Origin: an uncultured Eubacteriaceae bacterium
GTDB lineage: Bacteria > Bacillota > Clostridia > Lachnospirales > CAG-274
Assembly: GCA_946497035.1 (NCBI GenBank)
Contig: CAMMIW010000016.1
Coordinates: 1 to 52,403 of the forward strand
DNA: 52,403 nt
Direction of reading: 5' to 3'
Positions 7,262-15,637 of the stretch are shown here, in pieces; positions within the stretch are counted from its first letter, which is position 1; every line of letters begins with the position of its first letter. The translations under genes and the position numbers were made by a program. The notes below the pieces were generated by a model. That model was not told where the DNA came from and searched no databases. It was given only the letters and a program-made list of their open reading frames with translations.

Positions 7262-8043
7262 TGCGTAAAAATAAGTTGCTTACTATTTTTTCTACACTTG
7301 TATTTTTATTTTTATTTATACCTTTAGTTATAATAGCAGTAACAGCTTTTGGAGAAGAAAGCACAATAACTTTCCCTATAAAATCTGTTTCTTTTAAATG
7401 GTTTGCAAATGTATTTGCATCTGAATCTTTTATCTCTTCTTTTATTTTAAGCATACAAATAGCTTTACTTGCAACTTTAATTGCATTATTAGTTGGAATA
7501 CCAGCAGCTTATGTTATGGCTAGATATTCTTTTAAAGGTAAAAAATTTTTTAAAGGGTTTTTCTTATCGCCAACTATTATACCAGGTATTGTAGTAGGTT
7601 TTTCACTTTTTCAATTTATGGTAATTAAACTTAGAATACCTGTTTTTTATGGTTTATTATTAGGGCATTTTTTATCTGTTTTGCCTTATATTATAAGGGT
7701 TGTTGGTTCTAGCTTAGAGCAGTTTGATTTTTCTATAGAAGAGGCAGCTTGGAGCTTAGGCTGTAATAAATTTAGTAGCTTTTTCAAAGTTGTTTTACCA
7801 AATATTACATCTGGTATATCTGCCGCTTTTATGTTAGCTTTTATAAATTCTTTTAATAATATACCAATATCTATGTTTTTAAGCGGTCCTGGTGTTACTA
7901 CATTCCCTATGACTTTAATGAACTATATTGAATATTATTATGATCCAACTGTATCTGCTGTATCTGTTTTACTTATGTTAGCTACTATTATTATAATGTT
8001 TATTGTTGAAAAAACATTAGGTATAGCATCATTATCAAAATAG
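7261..8043 (+). CDS. ABC transporter permease, PotC-like
   Basis: 260 residues and six membrane segments, starting with LLTIFSTLVFLFLFIPLVII. The coupling loop reads EEAAWSLGCNKFSSFFKVVL, with the EAA and Gly residues in place. It should pair with the preceding PotB-like subunit to form the membrane channel. The ATG overlaps the preceding stop codon by one base, and the ATPase gene begins 12 bp after its own stop. Confidence 0.85.
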   Translation: MRKNKLLTIFSTLVFLFLFIPLVIIAVTAFGEESTITFPIKSVSFKWFANVFASESFISSFILSIQIALLATLIALLVGIPAAYVMARYSFKGKKFFKGFFLSPTIIPGIVVGFSLFQFMVIKLRIPVFYGLLLGHFLSVLPYIIRVVGSSLEQFDFSIEEAAWSLGCNKFSSFFKVVLPNITSGISAAFMLAFINSFNNIPISMFLSGPGVTTFPMTLMNYIEYYYDPTVSAVSVLLMLATIIIMFIVEKTLGIASLSK

Positions 8044-8055
8044 GAGGAAAAACTT

Positions 8056-9090
8056 ATGTCATTTATGAAATTAGATAAAATAAATGTTAGCTATGATGGT
8101 AAAAAAAATATACTTGAAGGCTTATGTCTTGATATAGAAAAAGGTGAGCTTGTTTCTTTGCTTGGGCCTAGTGGTTGTGGTAAAACTACAACTTTAAGAG
8201 TTGTTGCAGGTTTTGTAGAAGCAACTGGTGGTAGTTTTATATTAGATGGAGAAGATTTAACAAAAACACCTGTACATAAAAGAAATTTTGGTTTAGTTTT
8301 TCAAAGTTATGCTCTTTTTCCACATCTTACTGTATATGATAATGTTGCTTTTGGTTTAAAATTAAGAAAAGTAGACAAATTAGAAATAAACAAAAGAGTT
8401 AGTGAAATATTAGAAATATGTGGTTTGGCAGAATTTGCAAAGCGTTTTCCTAAGCAGATGTCTGGTGGCCAACGCCAAAGAGTTGCTTTAGCTAGAGCTT
8501 TAGTTATACAACCTAAGCTTTTATTATTAGATGAGCCTCTTAGTAATTTAGATGCTAAGCTTCGTATAAATATGCGTGTAGAAATAAAGCGTTTACAAAA
8601 AAAATTAGGCATTACAACTTTATTTGTTACTCACGATCAGGAAGAATGTTTTTCTATATCTGATAAAGTGGCTGTTATGAATAATGGTATAATAGAGCAA
8701 TATGATACACCAGAAAATATATATAATCGACCTAAAACAGAATTTGTTGCTCGTTTTATTGGCTTTGAAAATTTTATAAAGCTAGAAAGACATGAAGGAA
8801 ACAAATATAAAGCAGAAAATGGTATTATTTTTAATGTGGAAAGTGATAATTATTTAGAAAAATGTTTAGGCACTATTAAACCTGATGATATAATTATAAA
8901 TAATGATAAAAATGGTGAAAACTGTATAAAAGGTATTATACAAGTTAGAACTTTTTTAGGAAAAGCTTATCAATATGAGGTAGAAACACCTTTAGGTAAA
9001 ATTGTTGTAAACGAACATACAGATAAAATATATGAAACAGGGGATACTTTAACATTAGTATTACCTTCAAATAAAATAATTTTAGTATAA
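8056..9090 (+). CDS. ABC transporter ATP-binding protein, PotA-like
   Basis: 344 residues. The Walker A motif is GPSGCGKTT (about 37-45), the signature motif MSGGQRQR, the Walker B motif LLLLDEPLSNLDAK, and the switch histidine lies in FVTHDQEE. The last 100 or so residues form the TOBE-like regulatory domain of the PotA/MalK class. It powers the two permeases encoded just upstream. The start ATG follows TAGGAGGAAAA. All catalytic motifs are intact. Homologues are commonly named spermidine/putrescine ATPases, but the specificity lies in the binding protein. Confidence 0.9.
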   Translation: MSFMKLDKINVSYDGKKNILEGLCLDIEKGELVSLLGPSGCGKTTTLRVVAGFVEATGGSFILDGEDLTKTPVHKRNFGLVFQSYALFPHLTVYDNVAFGLKLRKVDKLEINKRVSEILEICGLAEFAKRFPKQMSGGQRQRVALARALVIQPKLLLLDEPLSNLDAKLRINMRVEIKRLQKKLGITTLFVTHDQEECFSISDKVAVMNNGIIEQYDTPENIYNRPKTEFVARFIGFENFIKLERHEGNKYKAENGIIFNVESDNYLEKCLGTIKPDDIIINNDKNGENCIKGIIQVRTFLGKAYQYEVETPLGKIVVNEHTDKIYETGDTLTLVLPSNKIILV

Positions 9091-9101
9091 GGAGAAAAAA
9101 T

Positions 9102-10169
9102 ATGAAAAAGAAAAAAACTTTTGCAATTTGCCTTGCTACATTAATGACTACATTAGCTTTAACTGGCTGTGGAGCTAAAACAGAAGATGCTCAAACAACA
9201 GATGGTAAACGTCAATTAGTAATATCTACTTGGGGCTTAAGTGAAGATATTTTAAAAACAGATGTTTATGCACCTTTTGAAGAAAAATTTAACTGTGAAA
9301 TTGTTTTAGAAATAGGAGCAACACCTGAACGTTATACAAAATTAGTAAGCGATCCTAATTCTAAAGTAGATATAATAGATTTATCCCAGTCTAAAGCAGC
9401 AGAAGGCTATGAAGCAGGTATTTTTGAGCAAATAGATTATTCTAAAATACCAAATGCTAAAGATCTTATACCTGCAGCTAGTGAGCTTACAAAATCTGGC
9501 TATGGCCCTGCTTATACAATAAATAGCATTGGTATTATATATGATAAAGAGGCAGTAGGTTTTGAAATTAAAGAATTTTCAGATTTATGGAAACCAGAAT
9601 TAGCAGGTAAAATATCTATACCAGAGATTACATCTACTTTTGGCCCTGCTATGATGTATGTTGCAAACGACTATAAAGGTGGCGATATAGCAACAGATGA
9701 AGGTGCTAAAGCTTTTGAAGCATTAGAAGAATTAAAACCTAATATTGTAAAAACTTACTCTAAATCTTCAGATTTAGCTAATATGTTTGCCTCTGGCGAA
9801 ATACAAGTAGCTGTTGTTGGAGATTTTGCTATACCAACAATACAATCTGCAGCACCACAAGTTGAATTCGTAAGCCCTGCATCTGGCACATATGCAAACT
9901 TTAACACAATGGATATTAACAAAAACTCTAAAAACAAAGATTTAGCTTATGAATTTATAAATTGGAGACTTAGTAATGAGTTACAAACTAAAACAGCTAG
10001 CTCTTTAAATGAAGCTCCTACTAATAGCACAGTACAATTAACAGAAGACGTTGCAAAAAATAAAACTTATGGTGAAATTGCAGATAAAGCTAAACCTATA
10101 GATTATAGCATAGTTAATCCTCTTATGCCTAGCTGGATAGATCAATGGAATCGTATTTTAAATAGCTAA
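9102..10169 (+). CDS. extracellular solute-binding lipoprotein, PotD-like
   Basis: 355 residues. A basic N-terminus and hydrophobic stretch end in the lipobox LTGC, with lipidated Cys23. The mature part is a type-2 periplasmic-binding fold of the SBP_bac_8/PotD kind (QLVISTWGLSEDILKTDV, then YGPAYTINSIGIIYDKEAVG, and SWIDQWNRIL at the end). It captures the substrate outside the membrane and delivers it to the permeases. I could not identify the acidic polyamine-binding set with confidence. Linkage to adenine and MTA/SAH deaminases suggests a purine-containing ligand. Confidence 0.85.
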   Translation: MKKKKTFAICLATLMTTLALTGCGAKTEDAQTTDGKRQLVISTWGLSEDILKTDVYAPFEEKFNCEIVLEIGATPERYTKLVSDPNSKVDIIDLSQSKAAEGYEAGIFEQIDYSKIPNAKDLIPAASELTKSGYGPAYTINSIGIIYDKEAVGFEIKEFSDLWKPELAGKISIPEITSTFGPAMMYVANDYKGGDIATDEGAKAFEALEELKPNIVKTYSKSSDLANMFASGEIQVAVVGDFAIPTIQSAAPQVEFVSPASGTYANFNTMDINKNSKNKDLAYEFINWRLSNELQTKTASSLNEAPTNSTVQLTEDVAKNKTYGEIADKAKPIDYSIVNPLMPSWIDQWNRILNS

Positions 10170-10194
10170 CTATAAAAAATAAAGGAATATTGAT

Positions 10195-11880
10195 ATGGAA
10201 TATGTAGATTTAATATTAAAAAATGGTAATGTTTATAATACCTTTTTACAAAAATTTGAAATTAAAGATGTTGCTATTTTAAATGGTAAATTTTATTATA
10301 TATCAAATAATATTAATGAGCTAAAATGTAACAATATTATAAATTGTAAAAATAAATATATTATTCCAGGATTTATTGATATTCATATGCATATTGAAAG
10401 TTCTATGACTGTTCCTAGTCAATTTTCTAAAATGGTTTTATCTCATGGGGTTACTACTGTTGTAGCAGATCCCCACGAGATAGCCAATGTACTAGGAATA
10501 GACGGAATTAACCATTTTATATCTAGTGATACAACACTAGATATTTTTTATGGAATTCCTTCAAGTGTTCCTTCAACTAATAGTAATTTAGAAACAACTG
10601 GTGGAAAAATTGAAGAAAATGATGTATTAGAATTATTAAAAAATCCTAAAATAATGTGTTTAGGAGAGGTAATGAATTTTAAAGATTTGATTTGTAAAAA
10701 TGATACATTAATTAAAAATATTATAAAATTATGTAAAGAAAATAAACCATATTTACCCATAGAAGGTCATTGTCCTAAAATATCTGGCTTAGATTTAGCA
10801 AAATTTATTTATGCAGGTGTTGATGCAGATCATACCCAACAAACACCTGAATCTATTTACGAAAAAATAACTAACGGTATGTTTTTAGAAATACAAAAAA
10901 AATCTATTAATAAAGATACTATTAAAACTTTAGTAGATAACAATTTTTATGAATATTTTGCCTTTGTAACAGATGATGTTATGGCAGATCATTTAAAAGA
11001 TGGCCACCTTAATAAAATTGTTAAAATAGCCATAGATTTAGGTATGCCTATTAACAAAGCTATATATTGTGCTACTTATACACCAGCTAGAAGAATGAAC
11101 CTTATAGATAGAGGTACTATATCTGTTGGCAAAATAGCAGATTTTATTATACTTGATGATTTGCAAAACTTAAAAATTAAAGATGTATATAAAAACGGCA
11201 AACTATATAAAGGTGAAAATATTAAAAAAGAAAAATTTCCATTACATTTTTATAACACTGTAAAATGTAACAAAGCTACAATAGATGATTTTAATTTAAA
11301 AACTAATAAAAAAGATAGTGTAAAATGTAATGTTATAAAAATTGATAAAAATAGTACATTTACTAAAAAAATAACAAAAACTTTACCTATTATAAATGGA
11401 GAGATACAATGGGAAAATAGTGGTTTGGCTTTATTAGTTGTATATGAACGTTATGGTAAAACTAATAACAAAACATATGCTTTGGTAGACGGGGCTATTA
11501 ATAAAAAAGGGGCTATAGCTACTACTTGGGCTCACGATCACCACAACCTTATGGTTATGGGAACAAAAAAAGAAGATATGTTACTTGCCCAACATAATAT
11601 AATAGATATGCAAGGTGGATATATTGTTTGTTCAAATAATAAAATAATAGCTAAAGCTGTTTTAAATGTAGGTGGAATAGTAAATGACGGAGATATAAAT
11701 ATATTAGCACAAAATATAAAAGATATTAGAAAAGCTATGAATAATTTAGGTTATGAACATATAAATGAAATAATGTCTTTTTCTACTTTATCTTTACCTG
11801 TTTCTCCTGAAATAAAAATAACTGATAAAGGTATAATATATACAAAAACACAACAATTTATTAATTTAGAAGGTGAATAG
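10195..11880 (+). CDS. ade: adenine deaminase
   Basis: 561 residues of the adenine deaminase branch of amidohydrolases. The metal-binding motif is GFIDIHMHIESSM, followed by the diagnostic VVADPHEIANVLG and LGEVMNF. A GHCPKISG histidine segment comes next, and the domain end reads AWAHDHHNLMV-like (TTWAHDHHNLMVMG). It converts adenine to hypoxanthine and ammonia in purine salvage or catabolism. It follows the transporter by 25 bp and abuts the next deaminase with no gap, so all six genes are probably one transcript. Metal-ligand residues appear intact. Confidence 0.9.
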   Translation: MEYVDLILKNGNVYNTFLQKFEIKDVAILNGKFYYISNNINELKCNNIINCKNKYIIPGFIDIHMHIESSMTVPSQFSKMVLSHGVTTVVADPHEIANVLGIDGINHFISSDTTLDIFYGIPSSVPSTNSNLETTGGKIEENDVLELLKNPKIMCLGEVMNFKDLICKNDTLIKNIIKLCKENKPYLPIEGHCPKISGLDLAKFIYAGVDADHTQQTPESIYEKITNGMFLEIQKKSINKDTIKTLVDNNFYEYFAFVTDDVMADHLKDGHLNKIVKIAIDLGMPINKAIYCATYTPARRMNLIDRGTISVGKIADFIILDDLQNLKIKDVYKNGKLYKGENIKKEKFPLHFYNTVKCNKATIDDFNLKTNKKDSVKCNVIKIDKNSTFTKKITKTLPIINGEIQWENSGLALLVVYERYGKTNNKTYALVDGAINKKGAIATTWAHDHHNLMVMGTKKEDMLLAQHNIIDMQGGYIVCSNNKIIAKAVLNVGGIVNDGDINILAQNIKDIRKAMNNLGYEHINEIMSFSTLSLPVSPEIKITDKGIIYTKTQQFINLEGE

Positions 11881-13209
11881 ATGAAAACAGTTATAAAAAA
11901 TGTAAATATTATTACTATGGATAGTAATTTTACACAATTTAAAAATGGATTTGTTGTTATAGAAAATGAAAATATATCTTTTGTAGGTGATATGAAAATT
12001 TACAAAGAAGATGAAAATGCTGATATAATAGATGGTAATAATGGCATATTAATGCCAGGTATGATAAATACACATACCCATTTAAGTATGATACCTTTTA
12101 GAAGCCTTGGAGATGATTGTAAAGATAGGCTTAGAAGATATTTGTTCCCTTTAGAAAATGAATGTATGAATGAAAAATTAGCTTATTATAGTGCTAAATA
12201 TGCTATTTGTGAAATGCTTCTAAGCGGTGTTACTACTATTATGGATATGTACTATTTTGAAGATGAAGTGGCAAAAGCTAGTGATGAAATGGGAATAAGA
12301 GCTTTTTTAGGAGAAACTGTTATAAATTTTCCTACTTGTGATAGTAAAGAGGCTTTTGGTGGATTAGGTTATGCTAAAAATTTTATAGAAAAATGGAAAA
12401 ATCATAGTTTAATAACACCTTTTGTAGCTCCACATGCTCCAAATACTAACGATACAAGTTCATTAATAAAAGCTAATGAACTATCTAAAAAATATAATGT
12501 GCCTATAAGTATGCATTTATCTGAAATGGATTATGAATTAAAATATTTTAAAGATAACTTTGATAAAACTCCTATTGAATATTTAGAAAATATCGATTTA
12601 TTAAGTGATAGATTAGTAGCCGCTCATTGTATTTATTTAACAGATAATGATATATGTTTATTAGAAAAATATAATGTAAAAGTTGCTCATTGTATTGGAT
12701 CTAATACAAAATCTGCTAAAGGTGTTGCACCTGTTAGCAAAATGTTACAACATAATATACCCGTAGGACTTGGAACAGATGGTGCATCTAGTGGTAATAC
12801 TCTTGATATTATTACACAATTTAAACTTTTTGCAAACTTTCATAAATTAGAAAATAAAGATCGTAGTATATTCCCTGCTAAAGATATAGTTAAATTAGGT
12901 ACTATTGAAGGTGCAAAAGTTTTAAATAAAGATAAAGAAATAGGATCTATAGAAGTAGGTAAAAAGGCGGATTTAGTTATTATTGAAACTGACTCTATAA
13001 ATATGTTTCCTGTTTTTGATCCTTATTCTGCTATTGTTTATAGTGCTAACGCTAGTAATGTACATACTGTTTTTGTAAATGGTAAATGTGTTGTTAAAGA
13101 TAAAAACCTTGTAGATAAAGATTTACAAGCTATTAAAGAAGATTTAAAAAATAATATGCAACAATTTGAGCAAAAAGCTAAAGAACAATTAGAAAAAGCT
13201 ATAATATAA
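11881..13209 (+). CDS. mtaD: amidohydrolase, MTA/SAH deaminase type
   Basis: 442 residues, the normal family length. Metal and substrate motifs are present: THTHLSM (HxH), HAPNT, MHLSEMD, AAHCIYL and GLGTDGASSGN with the catalytic aspartate. The family deaminates 5'-methylthioadenosine and S-adenosylhomocysteine; some members act on other adenosine derivatives or guanine analogues. The ATG follows the ade stop codon directly, implying coupled translation. Together with ade and the upstream importer this forms an adenine-moiety deamination module. Exact substrate specificity cannot be read from the sequence. Confidence 0.8.
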   Translation: MKTVIKNVNIITMDSNFTQFKNGFVVIENENISFVGDMKIYKEDENADIIDGNNGILMPGMINTHTHLSMIPFRSLGDDCKDRLRRYLFPLENECMNEKLAYYSAKYAICEMLLSGVTTIMDMYYFEDEVAKASDEMGIRAFLGETVINFPTCDSKEAFGGLGYAKNFIEKWKNHSLITPFVAPHAPNTNDTSSLIKANELSKKYNVPISMHLSEMDYELKYFKDNFDKTPIEYLENIDLLSDRLVAAHCIYLTDNDICLLEKYNVKVAHCIGSNTKSAKGVAPVSKMLQHNIPVGLGTDGASSGNTLDIITQFKLFANFHKLENKDRSIFPAKDIVKLGTIEGAKVLNKDKEIGSIEVGKKADLVIIETDSINMFPVFDPYSAIVYSANASNVHTVFVNGKCVVKDKNLVDKDLQAIKEDLKNNMQQFEQKAKEQLEKAII

Positions 13210-13219
13210 AATATGTAAG

Positions 13220-13248
13220 TTGATAAAATTAGAGTTTTAATATATAAT
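13220..13248 (+). promoter_or_regulatory. promoter of the DUF6440 gene
   Basis: TTGATA (13220-13225) and TATAAT (13243-13248) have 17-bp spacing and end 27 bp before the start codon, so the small gene can be expressed apart from the deaminase operon. Confidence 0.7.
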
Positions 13249-13275
13249 ATACCTATATAAAATGGGGGTGGTATT

Positions 13276-13455
13276 ATGTTTAATAAAAATACTCGTTTTA
13301 AAATAAAGCATAAAGAAAGTTTAGCAGGATTTAATGTGTACATAGTAGTTGATTTAGAAACAGGTGTTAATTATATTATGTCTATAGGTATGTCTAGCTC
13401 TATGACACCTTTATTAGATGAAAATGGAAATGTTATTATAGATAAAAAAGGCTAG
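13276..13455 (+). CDS. DUF6440-type small protein
   Basis: 59 residues. The body reads FNVYIVVDLETGVNYIMSIG followed by a MTPLLDENGNVIIDK tail. That matches the small DUF6440 family, whose members share a VDxxTGVxYL core and a PLLDxxGxP tail; this is recognised by eye. The function is unknown. GGGGGTGG precedes the ATG. The stop codon lies inside the left arm of the shared terminator. Confidence 0.65.
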   Translation: MFNKNTRFKIKHKESLAGFNVYIVVDLETGVNYIMSIGMSSSMTPLLDENGNVIIDKKG

Positions 13456-13469
13456 AAAACTAGCCTTTT
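13446..13469. terminator. bidirectional terminator between the DUF6440 gene and asnB
   Basis: AAAAGGCTAG (13446-13455) and CTAGCCTTTT (13460-13469) form a 10-bp stem with an AAAA loop. T-rich sequence follows on the plus strand, and the preceding A run gives a U tract on the minus strand. It serves convergent genes. Confidence 0.85.
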
Positions 13470-13473
13470 ATTT

Positions 13474-15324
13474 TTATATAGATAAATTATATTTTTTTAA
13501 CCAATAGTTTATTTGTATAAAATATGCCATAAGTTGAGGGCCAGACATTAATTGTCCAAACCAAGGTTTATCATAATTTGCAGGTTGTTCTATAAAGGCT
13601 AAAACTTTATTTTTATCTATTAAATTATTAATAGGAGAGTTATTGTTATTTATTATACTAGTTAGTTCATTTTTTAAGAGCTTTTCATAATTAGGATTAT
13701 ATGTTTTAGGATATGGGCTTTTTTTACGATTTAAAAGCTCTTTAGGTAATAAATCTTTTGTAGCCTCTCTTAATAAGCTTTTTTCTACATTATTTTTATA
13801 TTTCATATGCCAAGGCACATTCCATAAATATTCTATTATTCTATGGTCGGCAAAAGGCACTCTAGCCTCTAAACCATTATACATACTCATTCTATCCATA
13901 CGCTCTAATAATGTAGCCATAAACCATTTTATATTTAAATATGATATTTCTCTTCTTTTTCTTTCTTCTTCTGTTTCACCATCTAAATAAGGTGTATTTT
14001 TTATAGATTTTTCATAATTTTCTAAAGAATATTCTTTTAATTTTAAATTTTGTTTTAAATCTTCTGTTAAAAATAGCTCTCTAGTTTCCATATTTTTAGA
14101 CCAAGGGAAACTATTTGAGTTTAATAAATCTTCTCTATAAAACCAAGGATAACCACCAAAAATTTCATCTGCACATTCGCCTGTTAAAGCCACTTTATTT
14201 TTGTTTGATACTAATGAGCAAAAATATAGCATAGAGGCATCTACATCTGCCATACCAGGTAAATCTTTAGCATCTACCGCTTTATATAATAAATCTATAA
14301 GTTCTTCCTCATTACATTCTAAATAATTATGGTTTAAATCATATGCTTTTAACATAATATCTACATAAGGTTTATCTCTCTCTGGTTGAAAACTATTAGA
14401 TTTAAAATATATATCATTTTCTTTAAAATCAAAAGAAAATGTATTTAATTTTTTACCTAGTTTATTTAAGTAATTAGAAGATACGGCAGTTACTATGCTA
14501 GAATCTATACCACCTGATAAAAATGTACATATATCAACGTCTGATACTAATTGTTTTTCTATTGCATCTCTTACTAAAAAAGATACTTTTTCTACTGTTT
14601 GTTCATAGTTATCTGTATGGTAGTTGCTTTTTAACTCCCAATACATTTGCTCTTTAAAACCATATTTGTTAAATATACCAAAATGTCCTGGATTTATTTC
14701 ATATATATTTTTAAACACTCCGTTTCCTGATATTCTAGCAGGCCCTATACCTAATATTTGCTTTAAGCTATTTATATCTATAGTAGGAGTTATAATAGGG
14801 TGTTTAAATAATGCTTTAGGCTCAGAACCAAAAACTAAAGTATTATTTTCTATTGTATAAAACAATGGTTTTATGCCAACTCTATCTCTAAATAAATAGA
14901 CATTTTCATTTTTTGTATCATATATACAAAAGGCAAAAATACCATTTAAAAAATTTACACATTTTTCTTTATATTCTATAAATAAATATAAAATAACTTC
15001 TGTATCTGTTGTAGTTGTAAAAATATATCCTTTATTTTGTAAATCTTTTTTTAGTTCTTCTGTGTTATATATTTCTCCATTATATACTATTATATAGCTA
15101 TTGTTATTTATTGTTTTTATCATAGGCTGGTTGCCATTTTCTGATAAATCTCTAATAGATAGTCTTGCGTGAGCACCACCAAAATTTTTATCTAAATATA
15201 TGCCATTTGCATCTTTACCTCTTCTTTTTAAAGAATTTTGCATATTATCTAAAATATCTTTAAAAAATTTTTCATTGTTTAAAAAATTTTCATTAAAATT
15301 TGAAAAACCTGCTATTCCACACAT
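13474..15324 (-). CDS. asnB: asparagine synthetase, glutamine-hydrolysing
   Basis: 616 residues. Cys2 of MCGIAGF is the N-terminal nucleophile of the class II glutaminase domain (about 2-200, with RLSIRDLSENGNQP and YNGEIYN). The C-terminal domain has the ATP pyrophosphatase loop SGGIDSS and the conserved GECADEIFGGY and EARVPFADH segments. It makes asparagine from aspartate, glutamine and ATP. It is monocistronic and convergent with the preceding genes. The ATG follows AAGGAG. No T-box leader is apparent upstream. Some family members modify cell-wall or other carboxylates, so the substrate is a family-level inference. Confidence 0.88.
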   Translation of the reverse strand: MCGIAGFSNFNENFLNNEKFFKDILDNMQNSLKRRGKDANGIYLDKNFGGAHARLSIRDLSENGNQPMIKTINNNSYIIVYNGEIYNTEELKKDLQNKGYIFTTTTDTEVILYLFIEYKEKCVNFLNGIFAFCIYDTKNENVYLFRDRVGIKPLFYTIENNTLVFGSEPKALFKHPIITPTIDINSLKQILGIGPARISGNGVFKNIYEINPGHFGIFNKYGFKEQMYWELKSNYHTDNYEQTVEKVSFLVRDAIEKQLVSDVDICTFLSGGIDSSIVTAVSSNYLNKLGKKLNTFSFDFKENDIYFKSNSFQPERDKPYVDIMLKAYDLNHNYLECNEEELIDLLYKAVDAKDLPGMADVDASMLYFCSLVSNKNKVALTGECADEIFGGYPWFYREDLLNSNSFPWSKNMETRELFLTEDLKQNLKLKEYSLENYEKSIKNTPYLDGETEEERKRREISYLNIKWFMATLLERMDRMSMYNGLEARVPFADHRIIEYLWNVPWHMKYKNNVEKSLLREATKDLLPKELLNRKKSPYPKTYNPNYEKLLKNELTSIINNNNSPINNLIDKNKVLAFIEQPANYDKPWFGQLMSGPQLMAYFIQINYWLKKYNLSI

Positions 15325-15543
15325 AATAAATTCTCCTTATAAATTTATATTAATATATTATTCAAAAACTAAAAATATTATTAACAATATAATATTAATT
15401 TTGTTTAGTTTTTATAATAGAAAAATTTTTTTAGATAAAAAACTATATAAATAAAATTTTTTCCATAAAATATTAGGTTAAAATATCCTTAAAAAATTGT
15501 AAAAATTTTTACTAAAATTAAATTTTACTATAATAATAGCATC

Positions 15544-15571
15544 TTGACTAAAACTAGAACTTGTGTATAAT
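15544..15571 (+). promoter_or_regulatory. nrdD-nrdG-dut promoter
   Basis: TTGACT (15544-15549) and TATAAT (15566-15571) are 16 bp apart. Transcription would start near 15578, leaving a leader of about 60 nt. Confidence 0.65.
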
Positions 15572-15582
15572 TAATATTACGC

Positions 15583-15598
15583 TAACTATATATGGTTA
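15583..15598. promoter_or_regulatory. candidate NrdR box
   Basis: TAACTATATATGGTTA is palindromic at 14 of 16 positions and shares the CTATATAT core with the NrdR consensus ACACWATATATWGTGT (11 of 16 positions by my count). It sits at the likely transcription start of a ribonucleotide reductase operon, where NrdR represses. NrdR boxes usually come in pairs and no convincing partner was found. Confidence 0.35.
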
Positions 15599-15637
15599 TA
15601 GTTTATATAAATATATATTTTTTTAGGAGGGGTCAAA

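Larger units (their letters stand above)
15325..15637. other. divergent intergenic region between asnB and nrdD
   Basis: This 313-bp AT-rich stretch holds the asnB ribosome binding site on the minus side. On the plus side it holds the nrdD promoter (15544-15571), a candidate NrdR box (15583-15598) and the nrdD ribosome binding site. No RNA element or small ORF was recognised in the remainder. Confidence 0.6.

Noticed and set aside
15325..15480. T-box leader for asnB
   Set aside because: No AGGGTGG-like T-box or specifier stem was recognised on the minus strand.
15520..15545. Second NrdR box (TACTATAATAATAG region)
   Set aside because: It is poorly palindromic and about 56 bp from the first candidate, which does not fit the usual box spacing.
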